Positions 32,432 to 40,939 of a stretch of DNA of 64,000 bases are shown here, piece by piece; the stretch's first letter is position 1; each line of letters begins with the position of its first letter. The translations under genes and the position numbers were made by a program. The notes beneath the pieces are model-generated. The model did not search any database and was not told where the DNA came from. It saw only the letters and a program-made list of their open reading frames with translations. Source of the stretch: JANXMY01 sp965246745 (GTDB lineage: Bacteria > Armatimonadota > Armatimonadia > Armatimonadales > Capsulimonadaceae); the NCBI GenBank assembly GCA_965246745.1, contig OZ251980.1, positions 124,001-188,000 on the forward strand, given 5' to 3'.

Positions 32432-33120
32432 CCCCGCAAGTCTCCGCTTACCTTCATCATTTGTTCAGCCCGATCCTGCTGTTCGGGGCGCTCGGCACCG
32501 TGGCGATTTTGTCGCTGGTGTTCAAGGAAAACAAGCTGTACCGCTTGTTTGAGCATATCTTTCTCGGCCTGGCGCTCGGCTACGACGTGTATATCACGAT
32601 CTCGACGGTGCTGAAGCCGCAGTTTTGGGACCCGATGGTCCACGACGGCCAGTGGGCGTGGATCATGACCGTGCCGGTCGGCTTGATGTTCTACGGCATC
32701 TACACGCAGCGGTTCGCGTGGATGAGCCGGCTGATCTTCGGCATCTTTTTCGGGCTGACCGCCGGCACGATCTTTCGGGACTTTTCTCAGCGGTTCATCC
32801 CGCAGGTTACCAAAAGCTTTAAGCCGCTGGTCCCCCCGCCGCCGACCCCCGGCGAGCATTATGTTCTGCTGCACCAGATTTCGTTTGTGCTCAACAATGC
32901 CCTGTTTTTGGTGATCTTGGTGTCGGTGCTGGTGTATTTCTTGTTTGCGTTTGAACAAAAAAACCGGGCGGTTCAGGGAACCGCCCGGATGGGCCGCTGG
33001 ATTTTGATGTTTTCGTTCGGCGCGATTTTCGGTTCGACGCTGATGACCCGGATGGCGCTTTTGATTGACCGCATGTACTATTTGTTCCACGACTGGCTTC
33101 GCATTCCGTGGACGAACTAA
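32428..33120 (+). CDS. Multi-pass membrane protein, last gene of the unknown operon
   Basis: 230 residues with about six helices (LFGALGTVAILSLVF, WAWIMTVPVGLMFYGIY, LIFGIFFGLTAGTIF, ALFLVILVSVLVYFLFAF, WILMFSFGAIFGSTLM). Conserved-looking polar features include FKENKLYRLFEH and FRDFSQRFIPQVT between helices. Its end overlaps the convergent zinc-ribbon gene by four bases. Function unknown. Confidence 0.8.
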   Translation: MTPQVSAYLHHLFSPILLFGALGTVAILSLVFKENKLYRLFEHIFLGLALGYDVYITISTVLKPQFWDPMVHDGQWAWIMTVPVGLMFYGIYTQRFAWMSRLIFGIFFGLTAGTIFRDFSQRFIPQVTKSFKPLVPPPPTPGEHYVLLHQISFVLNNALFLVILVSVLVYFLFAFEQKNRAVQGTARMGRWILMFSFGAIFGSTLMTRMALLIDRMYYLFHDWLRIPWTN

Positions 33121-33545
33121 ACCCCCAGCCCGTCGGGCGGCATCGGCTGGGAAGAGCGCCGGGAAGGAAAGCGCCGGGACGACAAGCGGGCGCGGCGCTC
33201 GGCCATTCGCCGGTCGCGGGCGCTTTGGAAGCGCTGCCACCCGGCAAAAAGACTTTGCAGAAAGCGCCGCGAGGGGGCGGCCGGGCGGGCCGCGCCGAAG
33301 TCGCCGAGGGCCGGGCGGCGGCGGGCGGCGGTGACATGCTCGAGCCGCACTTCTTCGTACTGGCTTTCGAGCCGCTGCCAGGCCAGCTCAATGGTGTCCG
33401 GGTCGCGGCGGAATGCGCCGGCCCAGCGGCAGGTCCAGCATTCTTTGTTGTGTTCAAAGTTCAGGGTGCCGCACAGCTCGCAGAGCTTGACGGTGTGCGG
33501 AGTGACGAGGGGGCTATCGGAAGCGGGCTGTCGCTTGGCCGGCAT
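33117..33545 (-). CDS. Small basic zinc-ribbon protein
   Basis: 142 residues with one zinc ribbon near the N-terminus (LCELCGTLNFEHNKECWTCRWAG split as CELCG and CWTCRW), then a basic Arg-rich helical tail (SARDRRMAERRARLSSRRF) that could bind nucleic acid. AAGGA precedes the ATG. It converges on the membrane operon and is divergent from ffh. Role unknown. Confidence 0.78.
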   Translation of the reverse strand: MPAKRQPASDSPLVTPHTVKLCELCGTLNFEHNKECWTCRWAGAFRRDPDTIELAWQRLESQYEEVRLEHVTAARRRPALGDFGAARPAAPSRRFLQSLFAGWQRFQSARDRRMAERRARLSSRRFPSRRSSQPMPPDGLGV

Positions 33546-33690
33546 GAGCGTATCCTTCTTTTCTAGGCTGGCGCTCGCCTTTGGTCGCGCCGTCCCCGTT
33601 TTTATACCCGCTTTCGCGGAAATTCGTGCGCGGGCCTGCCGTGATTATTGACAGTTCGCGGCGAATTCTTCAGTCTGCGCCGGCAGCGGC

Positions 33691-33720
33691 TTGACTTTTG
33701 CTTCGGCCTGCGTGTATACT
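33691..33720 (+). promoter_or_regulatory. Promoter of ffh
   Basis: TTGACT (33691-33696), an 18-base spacer, TATACT (33715-33720). The ffh ATG lies 61 bases downstream. Confidence 0.72.
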
Positions 33721-33780
33721 CTCCCCCGAGTCCGTTCCCCATGTGGTCATTTCGGACAGCTTCTCTGCGCAGTACCCAGC

Positions 33781-35193
33781 ATGTTTGAAAGCCTGGCGGA
33801 TAAATTACAAGATGTCTTCAAGCGCCTCCGCGCCAAAGGCCCGCTGACCGACGCTGATGTCGCCGAAGCGATGCGCGAAGTGCGCCTCGGGCTGCTGGAA
33901 GCCGATGTCAACTTCAAAGTCGTCAAAGACTTCACCGCGCGGGTGCGCGAGCGGGCCGTCGGCGTGGAAGTGTTGGAGGGCCTGCACCCGGCGCAGCAGG
34001 TCATCAAAATTGTAGACGAGGAGCTGACCGGGCTGCTCGGCGGGGCGCAGTCGCCGCTGACCTTTTCGCCGAAGCCGCCGACCGTGATTATGCTGTGCGG
34101 CCTGCAAGGCGCGGGCAAGACGACCCACGCCGGCAAGCTCGCCAAGCTGCTGAAAAAACAGGGCCGCAGCCCGCTTTTAGTCGCCGGCGATATTTACCGC
34201 CCGGCGGCCGTCAAGCAGCTTCAAGTGGTCGGCGAAGGGGTGAAAACCCCGGTGTTCACGCTGGACGGCGCAAAGCCCGAGATTATCGCCCGCGAAGCGC
34301 TGGCCGAGGCCGCCCGCCGGGGCTGCGATGTGGTGATCTTGGACACCGCCGGCCGGCTGCAAATTGACGACTCGCTGATGCAGGAACTGGAGCGGGTCAA
34401 AGCGGCGACCCAGCCGCACGAGATTTTGCTGGTGGTAGACGCCATGACCGGGCAGGAAGCGGTCAATGTCGCGTCGGGCTTTCACGAGCGTTTGGGCGTC
34501 ACCGGCTTTATTCTGACCAAGCTCGACGGCGACACGCGCGGCGGCGCGGCGCTGTCCATCAAAGGCGTGACGGGCCTGCCGATCAAGTTTGTCGGGGTCG
34601 GCGAAAAGATGGACGCCCTCGAAGTCTTTTATCCCGACCGGATGGCGTCGCGCATCCTCGGCATGGGCGATGTGCTGACGCTGATTGAGCGGGCCGAAGA
34701 AGCGATTGACCAGAAAAAAGCGGCGGAGCTGGAAAAGAAGTTCCGCGCCAACAAATTTGACTTTGAAGATTATCTCGACCAGATGCGCCAAATGCGGAAG
34801 ATGGGGCCGCTCGAGCAGATACTGAAGCTGATCCCCGGCCTCGGCGGAGAAGCCTTGAAAGGCATCCAGATTGACGAAAGCCATTTGGCGCAGATCGAGG
34901 GCATGATACTTTCCATGACCCCCGGCGAGCGCCGCGACCCGAGCGTCATCAACGGCAGCCGGCGGCGGCGGATTGCGGCGGGCAGCGGGCGGGACGTGCA
35001 GGATGTCAACCGCCTTTTGACCCAGTTTGAGCAGATGAAAAAAATGATGCGCGGCCTGGCGACTATGGACGGCAGCGGCATGCCGTCGCTGGCCGGCCTC
35101 GGCGGGCGGCACAGCGGCAGCGGCAAAAACGCAGCCAAGAAAAACAAGCGCAAGCCGCCGCCGAACTTTAAATTGCCGTTTGGGCGGAATTAG
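33781..35193 (+). CDS. ffh: Signal recognition particle GTPase
   Basis: Ffh binds signal peptides and 4.5S RNA and delivers ribosomes to FtsY. 470 residues from the ATG at 33781 (MFESLADKLQDVFKRL), not the upstream in-frame start at 33691, which is in the promoter. N domain, G domain with GLQGAGKTT, DTAGRL, the TKLDGD box and GVGEKMDALE, then a Met-rich M domain ending in a basic tail (KKNKRKPPPNFKLPFGRN). First gene of a run into rpsP. Confidence 0.97.
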   Translation: MFESLADKLQDVFKRLRAKGPLTDADVAEAMREVRLGLLEADVNFKVVKDFTARVRERAVGVEVLEGLHPAQQVIKIVDEELTGLLGGAQSPLTFSPKPPTVIMLCGLQGAGKTTHAGKLAKLLKKQGRSPLLVAGDIYRPAAVKQLQVVGEGVKTPVFTLDGAKPEIIAREALAEAARRGCDVVILDTAGRLQIDDSLMQELERVKAATQPHEILLVVDAMTGQEAVNVASGFHERLGVTGFILTKLDGDTRGGAALSIKGVTGLPIKFVGVGEKMDALEVFYPDRMASRILGMGDVLTLIERAEEAIDQKKAAELEKKFRANKFDFEDYLDQMRQMRKMGPLEQILKLIPGLGGEALKGIQIDESHLAQIEGMILSMTPGERRDPSVINGSRRRRIAAGSGRDVQDVNRLLTQFEQMKKMMRGLATMDGSGMPSLAGLGGRHSGSGKNAAKKNKRKPPPNFKLPFGRN

Positions 35194-35293
35194 CTTTTTT
35201 TGCCGAATGACAAGGGAGCAGGCTTGCTTTGTCCCCCCCTGACGGAGCGGCCCGTTCCCTTGCACGTTACCGCTGACGCACACGACTCTTAAA

Positions 35294-35348
35294 AATACAC
35301 CGGCAAAAGATACACCAGCAAAAGATACACCAGCAAAAGATACACCAC
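35294..35348 (+). repeat. 15-bp tandem repeat in the rpsP leader
   Basis: Three and a half units of ATACACCAGCAAAAG (first unit with one G for A change) end at the rpsP ribosome site AGGAG (35349). It lies in the 170-base gap between ffh and rpsP, which also holds complementary CAAGGGA and TCCCTTG segments that may form a leader hairpin. Confidence 0.88.
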
Positions 35349-35362
35349 AGGAGCAACACTGA

Positions 35363-35668
35363 ATGTCCGTCAAGATTCGCCTGCGCCGCATGGGCGCGAA
35401 AAAGCGACCGTTTTACCGCCTCGTCGTCGCCGACAGCCGCCGGGCGCGGGACGGCCGGTTTATCGAGACCCTGGGCTACTACAACCCGTGCGTTGAGCCG
35501 GTCGAGCTGAAAATCAACGACGACCGCGCCGCTTACTGGCTCGGCTGCGGCGCACAGCCGTCGGATACCGCCCAGGCCCTCTTGAAAAAGCAGGGCGTCT
35601 ACGAAAAAATCGCCGCCGGCAAGACCGCCCCCGCGCCGGCAGCGCCCGCCGCCGAAGCCGCCGCCTAG
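35363..35668 (+). CDS. rpsP: 30S ribosomal protein S16
   Basis: 101 residues with the canonical S16 start VKIRLRRMGAKKRPFYRLVVADSR and the segment DGRFIETLGYYNP. The C-terminus has a short Ala/Pro-rich extension (APAPAAPAAEAAA). AGGAG stands upstream. Leads the conserved rpsP-khpA-rimM-trmD-rplS run for ribosome maturation. Confidence 0.97.
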   Translation: MSVKIRLRRMGAKKRPFYRLVVADSRRARDGRFIETLGYYNPCVEPVELKINDDRAAYWLGCGAQPSDTAQALLKKQGVYEKIAAGKTAPAPAAPAAEAAA

Positions 35669-35753
35669 CGGCGGCTCCCGGCCCCCCAAGCAGTAAAAAG
35701 CACGACCCCTGTGTCCGTTTTAGGCACAGGGCAGTAGTAGGAGCAGTAGTACG

Positions 35754-35984
35754 TTGAAACCCATGATTGAGTATCTCGTTAAGGAACTCGTGGACGAGCC
35801 GGAAAATGTTACCGTGACGGAAATTCCCGGCGAAGAATCAACAACTTATGAAGTTCATGTTGCGCCGAGCGATTTAGGCAAAGTGATCGGCAAGCAGGGC
35901 CGCATCGCCAATGCCCTGCGGACCGTCACCAAAGCTGTTGCGATGAAAGCCAAAAAGAAAGTTTACGTCGAGATTATTGCCTAG
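35754..35984 (+). CDS. khpA: KH-domain RNA-binding protein KhpA
   Basis: 76 residues: MIEYLVKELVDEPENVTV and the KH GxxG loop within VIGKQGRIANALRTV. KhpA pairs with KhpB/Jag to bind RNA and affect cell-wall growth in Gram-positives. The TTG at 35754 is taken as start because AGGAG (35739-35743) is ten bases upstream and the N-terminus then matches the family; the ATG at 35763 is too distant. Confidence 0.93.
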   Translation: MKPMIEYLVKELVDEPENVTVTEIPGEESTTYEVHVAPSDLGKVIGKQGRIANALRTVTKAVAMKAKKKVYVEIIA

Positions 35985-35991
35985 TTTTCCC

Positions 35992-36594
35992 ATGCCTGAG
36001 ACAGAAACAGCCACAGAAGACTACACAGTGCTGGCGGCGGAAGTCGCCGGGGCGCACGGCGTCAGCGGCAGCCTGCGCCTGCGGCTGATCGGGGCATCCA
36101 CCGACGAGGCAGCGTCCGATGCCGCCGTGCGGTCGCTGAAAATCGGCCGGGTCGTCCGCCTCGCGCGGGCGTCCGATGCCTTCCAAACCGACTTGACGCT
36201 GATTGGGATGCGCCGTCAGCCGAAAGGCTTCTGGATTGCCCGCTTCAAAGACGTGTCCGACCGAAACGGGGCGGAAGCCCTGCTCGGCTGCGCGGTTTTG
36301 ATCAAAGAAACCGAGCGGGCGGCCCTGCCCGACGGCGAGTATTATGTGGACCAGCTTTTGGGAATGCCTGTCGTCACCGATGCGGGCCGCCCGCTCGGCG
36401 AGCTGTCCGACGTGCTCACGTCGCCCGCGCATGATGTGTATGTGACCACGCTCGGCGCGATGATTCCGGTCGCCGGGGATTACATTGTGGACATTGATTT
36501 GGACGGACGAAAAATCACGGTCCGCGACGTGCCGGGCCTGATTGACGACCCGAACGATAAATCCGATTCGAACGACAAGTCCGATGCGAATTGA
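35992..36594 (+). CDS. rimM: Ribosome maturation factor RimM
   Basis: Assists 30S head assembly by binding S19. About 200 residues: N-terminal RimM barrel (VAGAHGVSGSLRLRL) and C-terminal PRC-barrel (YYVDQLLGMPVVTDAGRPLGELSDVL, PVAGDYIVDIDLDGRKITV). Start at ATG 35992. The C-terminal NDKSDSNDKSD comes from an 18-bp duplication whose second copy supplies the trmD start codon. Confidence 0.95.
   Translation: MPETETATEDYTVLAAEVAGAHGVSGSLRLRLIGASTDEAASDAAVRSLKIGRVVRLARASDAFQTDLTLIGMRRQPKGFWIARFKDVSDRNGAEALLGCAVLIKETERAALPDGEYYVDQLLGMPVVTDAGRPLGELSDVLTSPAHDVYVTTLGAMIPVAGDYIVDIDLDGRKITVRDVPGLIDDPNDKSDSNDKSDAN
36551..36586 (+). repeat. Imperfect 18-bp tandem duplication at the rimM/trmD junction
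   Basis: Copies 36551-36568 and 36569-36586 differ at three positions. The last change turns ATT into ATG and creates the trmD start codon at 36584. Confidence 0.88.
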
Positions 36595-37357
36595 TGTCAT
36601 CACGATCTTCCCGGAGATGATCGAGTCGGCGCTCGGCTTCAGCCTCTTGAAACGCGCCCGCGACGCCGGCGTGGTCGAGATACGGGTTCACAATCTGCGC
36701 GGCTTCGCGCCGGGGGTGCATCGGAGCACCGACGAGACCCCTTACGGCGGCGGCGCGGGAATGGTCATGCGTCCCGGCCCGCTGTTTGACGCCGTGGAAA
36801 GCCTGCCGGCCTGGGCCGACGCCCGCCGGGTGCTGCTCACCCCGCAGGGCCGGACGTTTACTCAGGCGGCGGCCGAAGAGCTTGCGCGGTGCCCGCACCT
36901 GGTTCTGCTTTGCGGGCATTATGAAGGCTTTGACGAGCGGGTGCGCGAGCATCTGGTGACCGACGAGATTTCCGTCGGCGATTATGTGCTCACCGGCGGC
37001 GAGCTGCCCGCGCTGGTCGTGATTGACGCCGTGACCCGCTTGCAGCCGGGAACGCTCGGCAACGACAAGTCCGCCGAAGACGACACGTTTTCGGAAGGGC
37101 TTTTAGAGTATCCGCATTACACGCGCCCGCCCGACTTTCGGGGATGGCGTGTGCCTGAAGTTCTGCTCTCCGGCCACCATGCCGAGATCGCCCGCTGGCG
37201 ACGCAAGGAGCAGTTCCGCCGGACGCAGCAGCGCCGGCCCGACCTCTGGGCGGAATTTGTCCCGTCCAAGTCCGACCAGAAGCTGATTGAAGCGCTTGAC
37301 GCCGAGCAGCATGGAAAGAAAGAAGAACCCAATGCATCCGTTGATTCAGGAAATTGA
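36584..37357 (+). CDS. trmD: tRNA (guanine-N1-)-methyltransferase
   Basis: Methylates G37 of tRNAs with a 3' neighbouring G, preventing frameshifts. 257 residues; SPOUT trefoil-knot motifs LCGHYEGFDERV and SVGDYVLTGGE, plus GGGAGMVMRPGPLF and DFRGWRVPEVLLSGHHAEI. Start at ATG 36584 (MRIDVITIFPEM), overlapping rimM by 11 bases. Its end overlaps rplS by 26 bases. Confidence 0.96.
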   Translation: MRIDVITIFPEMIESALGFSLLKRARDAGVVEIRVHNLRGFAPGVHRSTDETPYGGGAGMVMRPGPLFDAVESLPAWADARRVLLTPQGRTFTQAAAEELARCPHLVLLCGHYEGFDERVREHLVTDEISVGDYVLTGGELPALVVIDAVTRLQPGTLGNDKSAEDDTFSEGLLEYPHYTRPPDFRGWRVPEVLLSGHHAEIARWRRKEQFRRTQQRRPDLWAEFVPSKSDQKLIEALDAEQHGKKEEPNASVDSGN

Positions 37358-37682
37358 AAAAGCGCAGCGCAAAGACGGCGTCCCGGACTTCGGGCCGGGC
37401 GACACCGTGCGCGTCCATGTCAAAGTTGTCGAAGGCGGCAAAGAGCGTATCCAGATTTTTGAGGGCACGGTCATTTTCCGCAAGCAGGGCTTGTCCCGGT
37501 CGGCGTTTATGGTCCGCAAAATCTCCAACGGCTACGGGGTCGAGCGGACGTTTTTGATCCATTCGCCGCGCATCGACAAAATCGAAGTCACCCGGCGCGG
37601 CCTGGTCCGCCGGGCGAAGCTGTATTATCTGCGCGACAAGGTCGGCAAGGCCGCCCGGATCAAGGAAAAGCGGAACTTCTAG
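37332..37682 (+). CDS. rplS: 50S ribosomal protein L19
   Basis: 116 residues beginning MHPLIQEIEKAQ, with FGPGDTVRVHVKV, IQIFEGTVIFRKQG and GVERTFLIHSPRIDKIEV. Start at ATG 37332, within the trmD end, so the two are coupled. A terminator follows. Confidence 0.97.
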   Translation: MHPLIQEIEKAQRKDGVPDFGPGDTVRVHVKVVEGGKERIQIFEGTVIFRKQGLSRSAFMVRKISNGYGVERTFLIHSPRIDKIEVTRRGLVRRAKLYYLRDKVGKAARIKEKRNF

Positions 37683-37702
37683 CTCTCGCTCTGCGTAAGC
37701 AA

Positions 37703-37735
37703 GTCGCCGGACCTTTCCGGCGGCTTTTATTTTTG
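37703..37735 (+). terminator. Rho-independent terminator after rplS
   Basis: 8-bp stem with one G-T pair (37703-37710 with 37717-37724), 6-base loop, then TTTTATTTTT. It closes the ribosomal run before lepB. Confidence 0.83.
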
Positions 37736-37760
37736 ACACGCGCTCTTTTGAGAACCTCCT

Positions 37761-38786
37761 ATGCCGCTGACAGAAACCGCCCCCGCCCCGCAGTGGACTG
37801 AAACACTGGCGAACCTCAACATTCTCTGGATTCTCGGCATTGTGGTCGCCTTGTCGGTGATCCGGCTGGCGTTTGTGTCGTCCAAATCGGACACCGCCCG
37901 CTCGGTGTCCGAGATTTTAGAGTCCGGCATGATCGCGGTCGCGCTGGTGTTTCTGCTGATCCGTCCCTTTGTCATTCAAGCATTTTTTATCCCGTCGCCC
38001 TCGATGGAGCCGACCCTGCTGGGCAAAAACAACGCCGGGGACCGGATTTTAGTCAATAAATTCGCGTACCGCTTCGGAGCGCCGCACCGGGACGATGTGG
38101 TGGTGTTTCTCGCCCCGCCGGCGGCAATGGCCGGCGACCCGGAGTTTATCAAGCGGCTGATCGGCCTGCCCGGCGACCGGATTGAAGTGTTTGCGGGACA
38201 TCTTTTGATCAACGGCACGGCGCACTCGCATTATGATGTCCGCCAGAAGCTGACCGAGGAAGGCATTTGCGGGCCGGAAGCGCAGCAGGACATCGCCGAC
38301 GAATCGCTGCTGCAAGCCGACTGCCATGTCAAGTTTGTCACCGACGGCGTGCAGGTCTCGGGCAACAGCGGCCACGCGCAGGTGGTCGGCAAAGAGCGGC
38401 TGGCCGAGATTTACACCAAGCAGAAAGACCTTCCCGTCATTGTGCAGCCCGGCTACACGGTCCGCAACGGCGAAAAACTGGACGAGCCGTTTACCGCCGA
38501 GGACCCCGACTACGACATGAAGATTTGGAACGGGCAGCCGCTGAAGCATTTGTACAGCCAGGGCGACGACTACCGCTTGTCCGGGCAGGGCATCTCGCCG
38601 TCGGAGTATCAAGCCCATGCCCGCCTGCCGACCGAGCCGCTGCCCGCCGCGCACTTCCTGATGATGGGCGACAACCGCAACGACAGCAGCGACGGCACGG
38701 TTTGGGGGCCGCTTGAGTCCCGCCGGGTGGTGGGCCGGGCGCAGGTTATTTTTTGGCCGCCGTCGCGCATCGGCTTGATCCGTTGA
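37761..38786 (+). CDS. lepB: Signal peptidase I
   Basis: Membrane serine/lysine protease that removes signal peptides. 341 residues, longer than usual. Two N-terminal helices (ILWILGIVVALSVIRL, MIAVALVFLLIRPFVIQAFF), catalytic Ser in PSPSMEPTL, Lys in FIKRLIGLPGDRIEV, and the conserved MMGDNRNDSSDG. An insert of about 120 residues between the Lys box and the GDNR box explains the length. It overlaps rnhB by the TTGA at its stop. Confidence 0.95.
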   Translation: MPLTETAPAPQWTETLANLNILWILGIVVALSVIRLAFVSSKSDTARSVSEILESGMIAVALVFLLIRPFVIQAFFIPSPSMEPTLLGKNNAGDRILVNKFAYRFGAPHRDDVVVFLAPPAAMAGDPEFIKRLIGLPGDRIEVFAGHLLINGTAHSHYDVRQKLTEEGICGPEAQQDIADESLLQADCHVKFVTDGVQVSGNSGHAQVVGKERLAEIYTKQKDLPVIVQPGYTVRNGEKLDEPFTAEDPDYDMKIWNGQPLKHLYSQGDDYRLSGQGISPSEYQAHARLPTEPLPAAHFLMMGDNRNDSSDGTVWGPLESRRVVGRAQVIFWPPSRIGLIR

Positions 38787-39424
38787 GCGCCGGCGGCGCG
38801 GTGGACTTATGGCGGCACGAGCGGCTGGCGTGGAGCGCCGGCTTTGTGCGGGTGGCCGGGATAGATGAAGTCGGGCGCGGCCCGCTGGCCGGCCCGGTCG
38901 TCGCCGCCTGCGTTGTGCTGCCGCCGGGGTTCGATCCGGCAGGCATCCGCGACTCGAAAACGCTGTCGGCGCGGCAGCGGGAGCGGGCCGAGGCGCGTAT
39001 CCGCGCCGAAGCCGTCGCCGTCGGTCTGGGCAGCATTGAACCCGAAACCATTGACCGCATCAACATTTTGCAGGCGACCCACGCCGCCATGCGCCTGGCG
39101 TTTGCCCAAATTGACCCCCTCCCCGACTTTGTTTTGATTGACGGCCTGCCCCTGCGCGATTTTCCCCTGGAACACCGCAAAGCGATCACTCAGGGCGACT
39201 CCTATTCGGTTTCGGTGGCCGCCGCTTCGATTGTCGCCAAAGTCGCCCGCGACCGATTGATGTGCGCCTACGACAGCGTGTATCCCGAATACGGCTTCGC
39301 CGGCCACAAGGGCTACGGGGCGGCGAAGCACCTCGCCGCCCTGCGCGAGCACGGCCCCTGCCCTATTCACCGCCGCTCGTTCGCCCCGGTCGCCGCCTGC
39401 TGCGCCGACTTCCCCTTGCCCTGA
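38783..39424 (+). CDS. rnhB: Ribonuclease HII
   Basis: Removes ribonucleotides from DNA by cutting RNA-DNA hybrids. About 213 residues with the acidic active site: Asp and Glu in AGIDEVGRGPLAGPV, Asp in FVLIDGLPL, and SYSVSVAAASIVAKVARD. A TTG at 38783, overlapping the lepB stop, is preferred; the TTG at 38753 would overlap lepB by 34 bases. HKGYGAAKHL and GPCPIHRRSF are typical of the C-terminus. Confidence 0.94.
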   Translation: MSAGGAVDLWRHERLAWSAGFVRVAGIDEVGRGPLAGPVVAACVVLPPGFDPAGIRDSKTLSARQRERAEARIRAEAVAVGLGSIEPETIDRINILQATHAAMRLAFAQIDPLPDFVLIDGLPLRDFPLEHRKAITQGDSYSVSVAAASIVAKVARDRLMCAYDSVYPEYGFAGHKGYGAAKHLAALREHGPCPIHRRSFAPVAACCADFPLP

Positions 39425-39488
39425 CCTATATTTAGTAGGACTCCGGCAAAACAACGCATAGATATAGATAAAAAAACCGCAAAATTGC

Positions 39489-39517
39489 TTGTCAAATAGC
39501 AGCAACTGTGCTATAAT
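39489..39517 (+). promoter_or_regulatory. Promoter of the phoU-proC run
   Basis: TTGTCA (39489-39494), a 17-base spacer and TATAAT (39512-39517). Confidence 0.82.
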
Positions 39518-39554
39518 CCAAAAAAGCGCGATTATGGCGGAATAAATCCCAGCG

Positions 39555-40241
39555 ATGTCGAATATACGCCAAAATTTTCACGACGAGCTGGCCGCGCTGG
39601 AGCAGGAGCTGCTGCATATGGGCACGCTGACCGGCGGCATGCTCGGGCAGGCGGTGGAAGCCATTCAGCAAAACGATGTCGCGCTGGCCGAAGCCGTGCT
39701 GGCGCAGGACGACGCCGTGGACGACATGGACCGGCGTATTGAAGCGCAGTGCATCCGCCTGCTGGCGCTTCAGCAGCCGATGGCCCGCGATCTGCGTCAA
39801 GTGGAAAGCGCCCTGAAAGTCATCACCGATTTGGAGCGGGTCGGCGACCACGCGGTAGACATCGCCAAGATCGCCCGCAAGCTGACCCAGGAGTTTTACT
39901 TGAAAGCGCCGCTGGTGGATGTCGGGCCGCTGGCGGAGATGGCCCGGACCATGCTGAGCCAAAGCCTGCAAGCGCTGGTCCGCCGCGACCTGCCGCTGGC
40001 CGTGCAGGTCTGCGACGACGACGACGCCGCCGATGCCGCTTACAAACACCTGCGCGACGAGCTTTTGGAACTGACCCAGGCCGAGCCGGCCCGCGTTTTT
40101 GCCGCGTCGCACCTGCTTCTGGTCGCGGTGTATCTGGAGCGGATCGCCGACCATGCCACCAACATCGCCGAGCGGGTGTACTACACCGAAACCGGCGACC
40201 GAAAAGCGCTGGGCCGCCGGGAAGCGCGGCCTGCCGAATGA
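39555..40241 (+). CDS. phoU: PhoU-family phosphate uptake regulator
   Basis: 228 residues, all helical, with two PhoU repeats; the metal-binding segments DLERVGDHAVDIAKIAR and LERIADHATNIAERVYY carry the E-x-x-D-H pattern. PhoU represses the Pho regulon and the Pst importer when phosphate is plentiful. No pst or phoR genes are near. It ends in an ATGA overlap with the next gene. Confidence 0.93.
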   Translation: MSNIRQNFHDELAALEQELLHMGTLTGGMLGQAVEAIQQNDVALAEAVLAQDDAVDDMDRRIEAQCIRLLALQQPMARDLRQVESALKVITDLERVGDHAVDIAKIARKLTQEFYLKAPLVDVGPLAEMARTMLSQSLQALVRRDLPLAVQVCDDDDAADAAYKHLRDELLELTQAEPARVFAASHLLLVAVYLERIADHATNIAERVYYTETGDRKALGRREARPAE

Positions 40242-40915
40242 ACGAAATCGCCGACAGCGTCGCGCGGGTGCGCGGGCAGATCGCCGACGCGGCGGGCCGG
40301 GCCGGACGCCGCCCGGACGAGATTACACTGGTTGCGGTGACAAAAAAGAAGCCGGCGTCGGCAGTTCTGGAAGCGCTGGCGGCAGGCATCACCGAGGTCG
40401 GCGAGAACTATGTTCAGGAAGCCGCCGAAAAGCGGGGCGAAGTTGAAACGCGGGGCGAAGTTGGGGCAGGCCGCTGGCATTTATTAGGCCACCTGCAAAG
40501 CAACAAAGCCAAGCTCGCCACCGGGCTGTTCGACGTGATCCAAAGCATTGACTCGGTCAAGCTGGCCCGTGTTCTCAGCGGACAGTCTTCAGGCAAAGCG
40601 CCCGAAATCCTGCTGCAAGTGCATCTCGGCGACGAGCCAACCAAAACCGGCTTCGCGCCGGAGACCGTTGGGGATGCGGCAGCGGAAATCGCTGCGCTCC
40701 CGAACATCGCTTTGCTGGGGCTGATGGGGATCGCGCCGAGCGGGACCGACCCGCGCCCCTATTTCCGGCAGCTCAAGCGGCTGTTCGACGCACTGCCGGC
40801 CGCGCACCGGCAGACGCTTTCAATGGGCATGAGCGGCGACTTTGAGGCCGCAATTGAAGAAGGCGCAACCCTGGTGCGCGTCGGCACCGCGATTTTCGGC
40901 GCACGATCATTCTGA
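40238..40915 (+). CDS. PLP homeostasis protein (YggS/YlmE/PROSC family)
   Basis: 225-residue single-domain PLP-binding barrel, structurally like alanine racemase but without racemase activity. PLP Lys in LVAVTKKKP, plus VGENYVQE, WHLLGHLQSNKAK and SMGMSGDFEAAIEEG. Its place before sepF and proC mirrors the conserved ylmE-sepF neighbourhood of cell-division clusters. A 15-base internal duplication gives RGEVETRGEV. Confidence 0.93.
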   Translation: MNEIADSVARVRGQIADAAGRAGRRPDEITLVAVTKKKPASAVLEALAAGITEVGENYVQEAAEKRGEVETRGEVGAGRWHLLGHLQSNKAKLATGLFDVIQSIDSVKLARVLSGQSSGKAPEILLQVHLGDEPTKTGFAPETVGDAAAEIAALPNIALLGLMGIAPSGTDPRPYFRQLKRLFDALPAAHRQTLSMGMSGDFEAAIEEGATLVRVGTAIFGARSF

Positions 40916-40939
40916 GAATTCTAAGGAGACAGGTGACTT

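Noticed and set aside
34177..35391. 404-residue minus-strand frame opposite ffh
   Set aside because: Shadow of ffh and of the repeat before rpsP; no recognisable motif.
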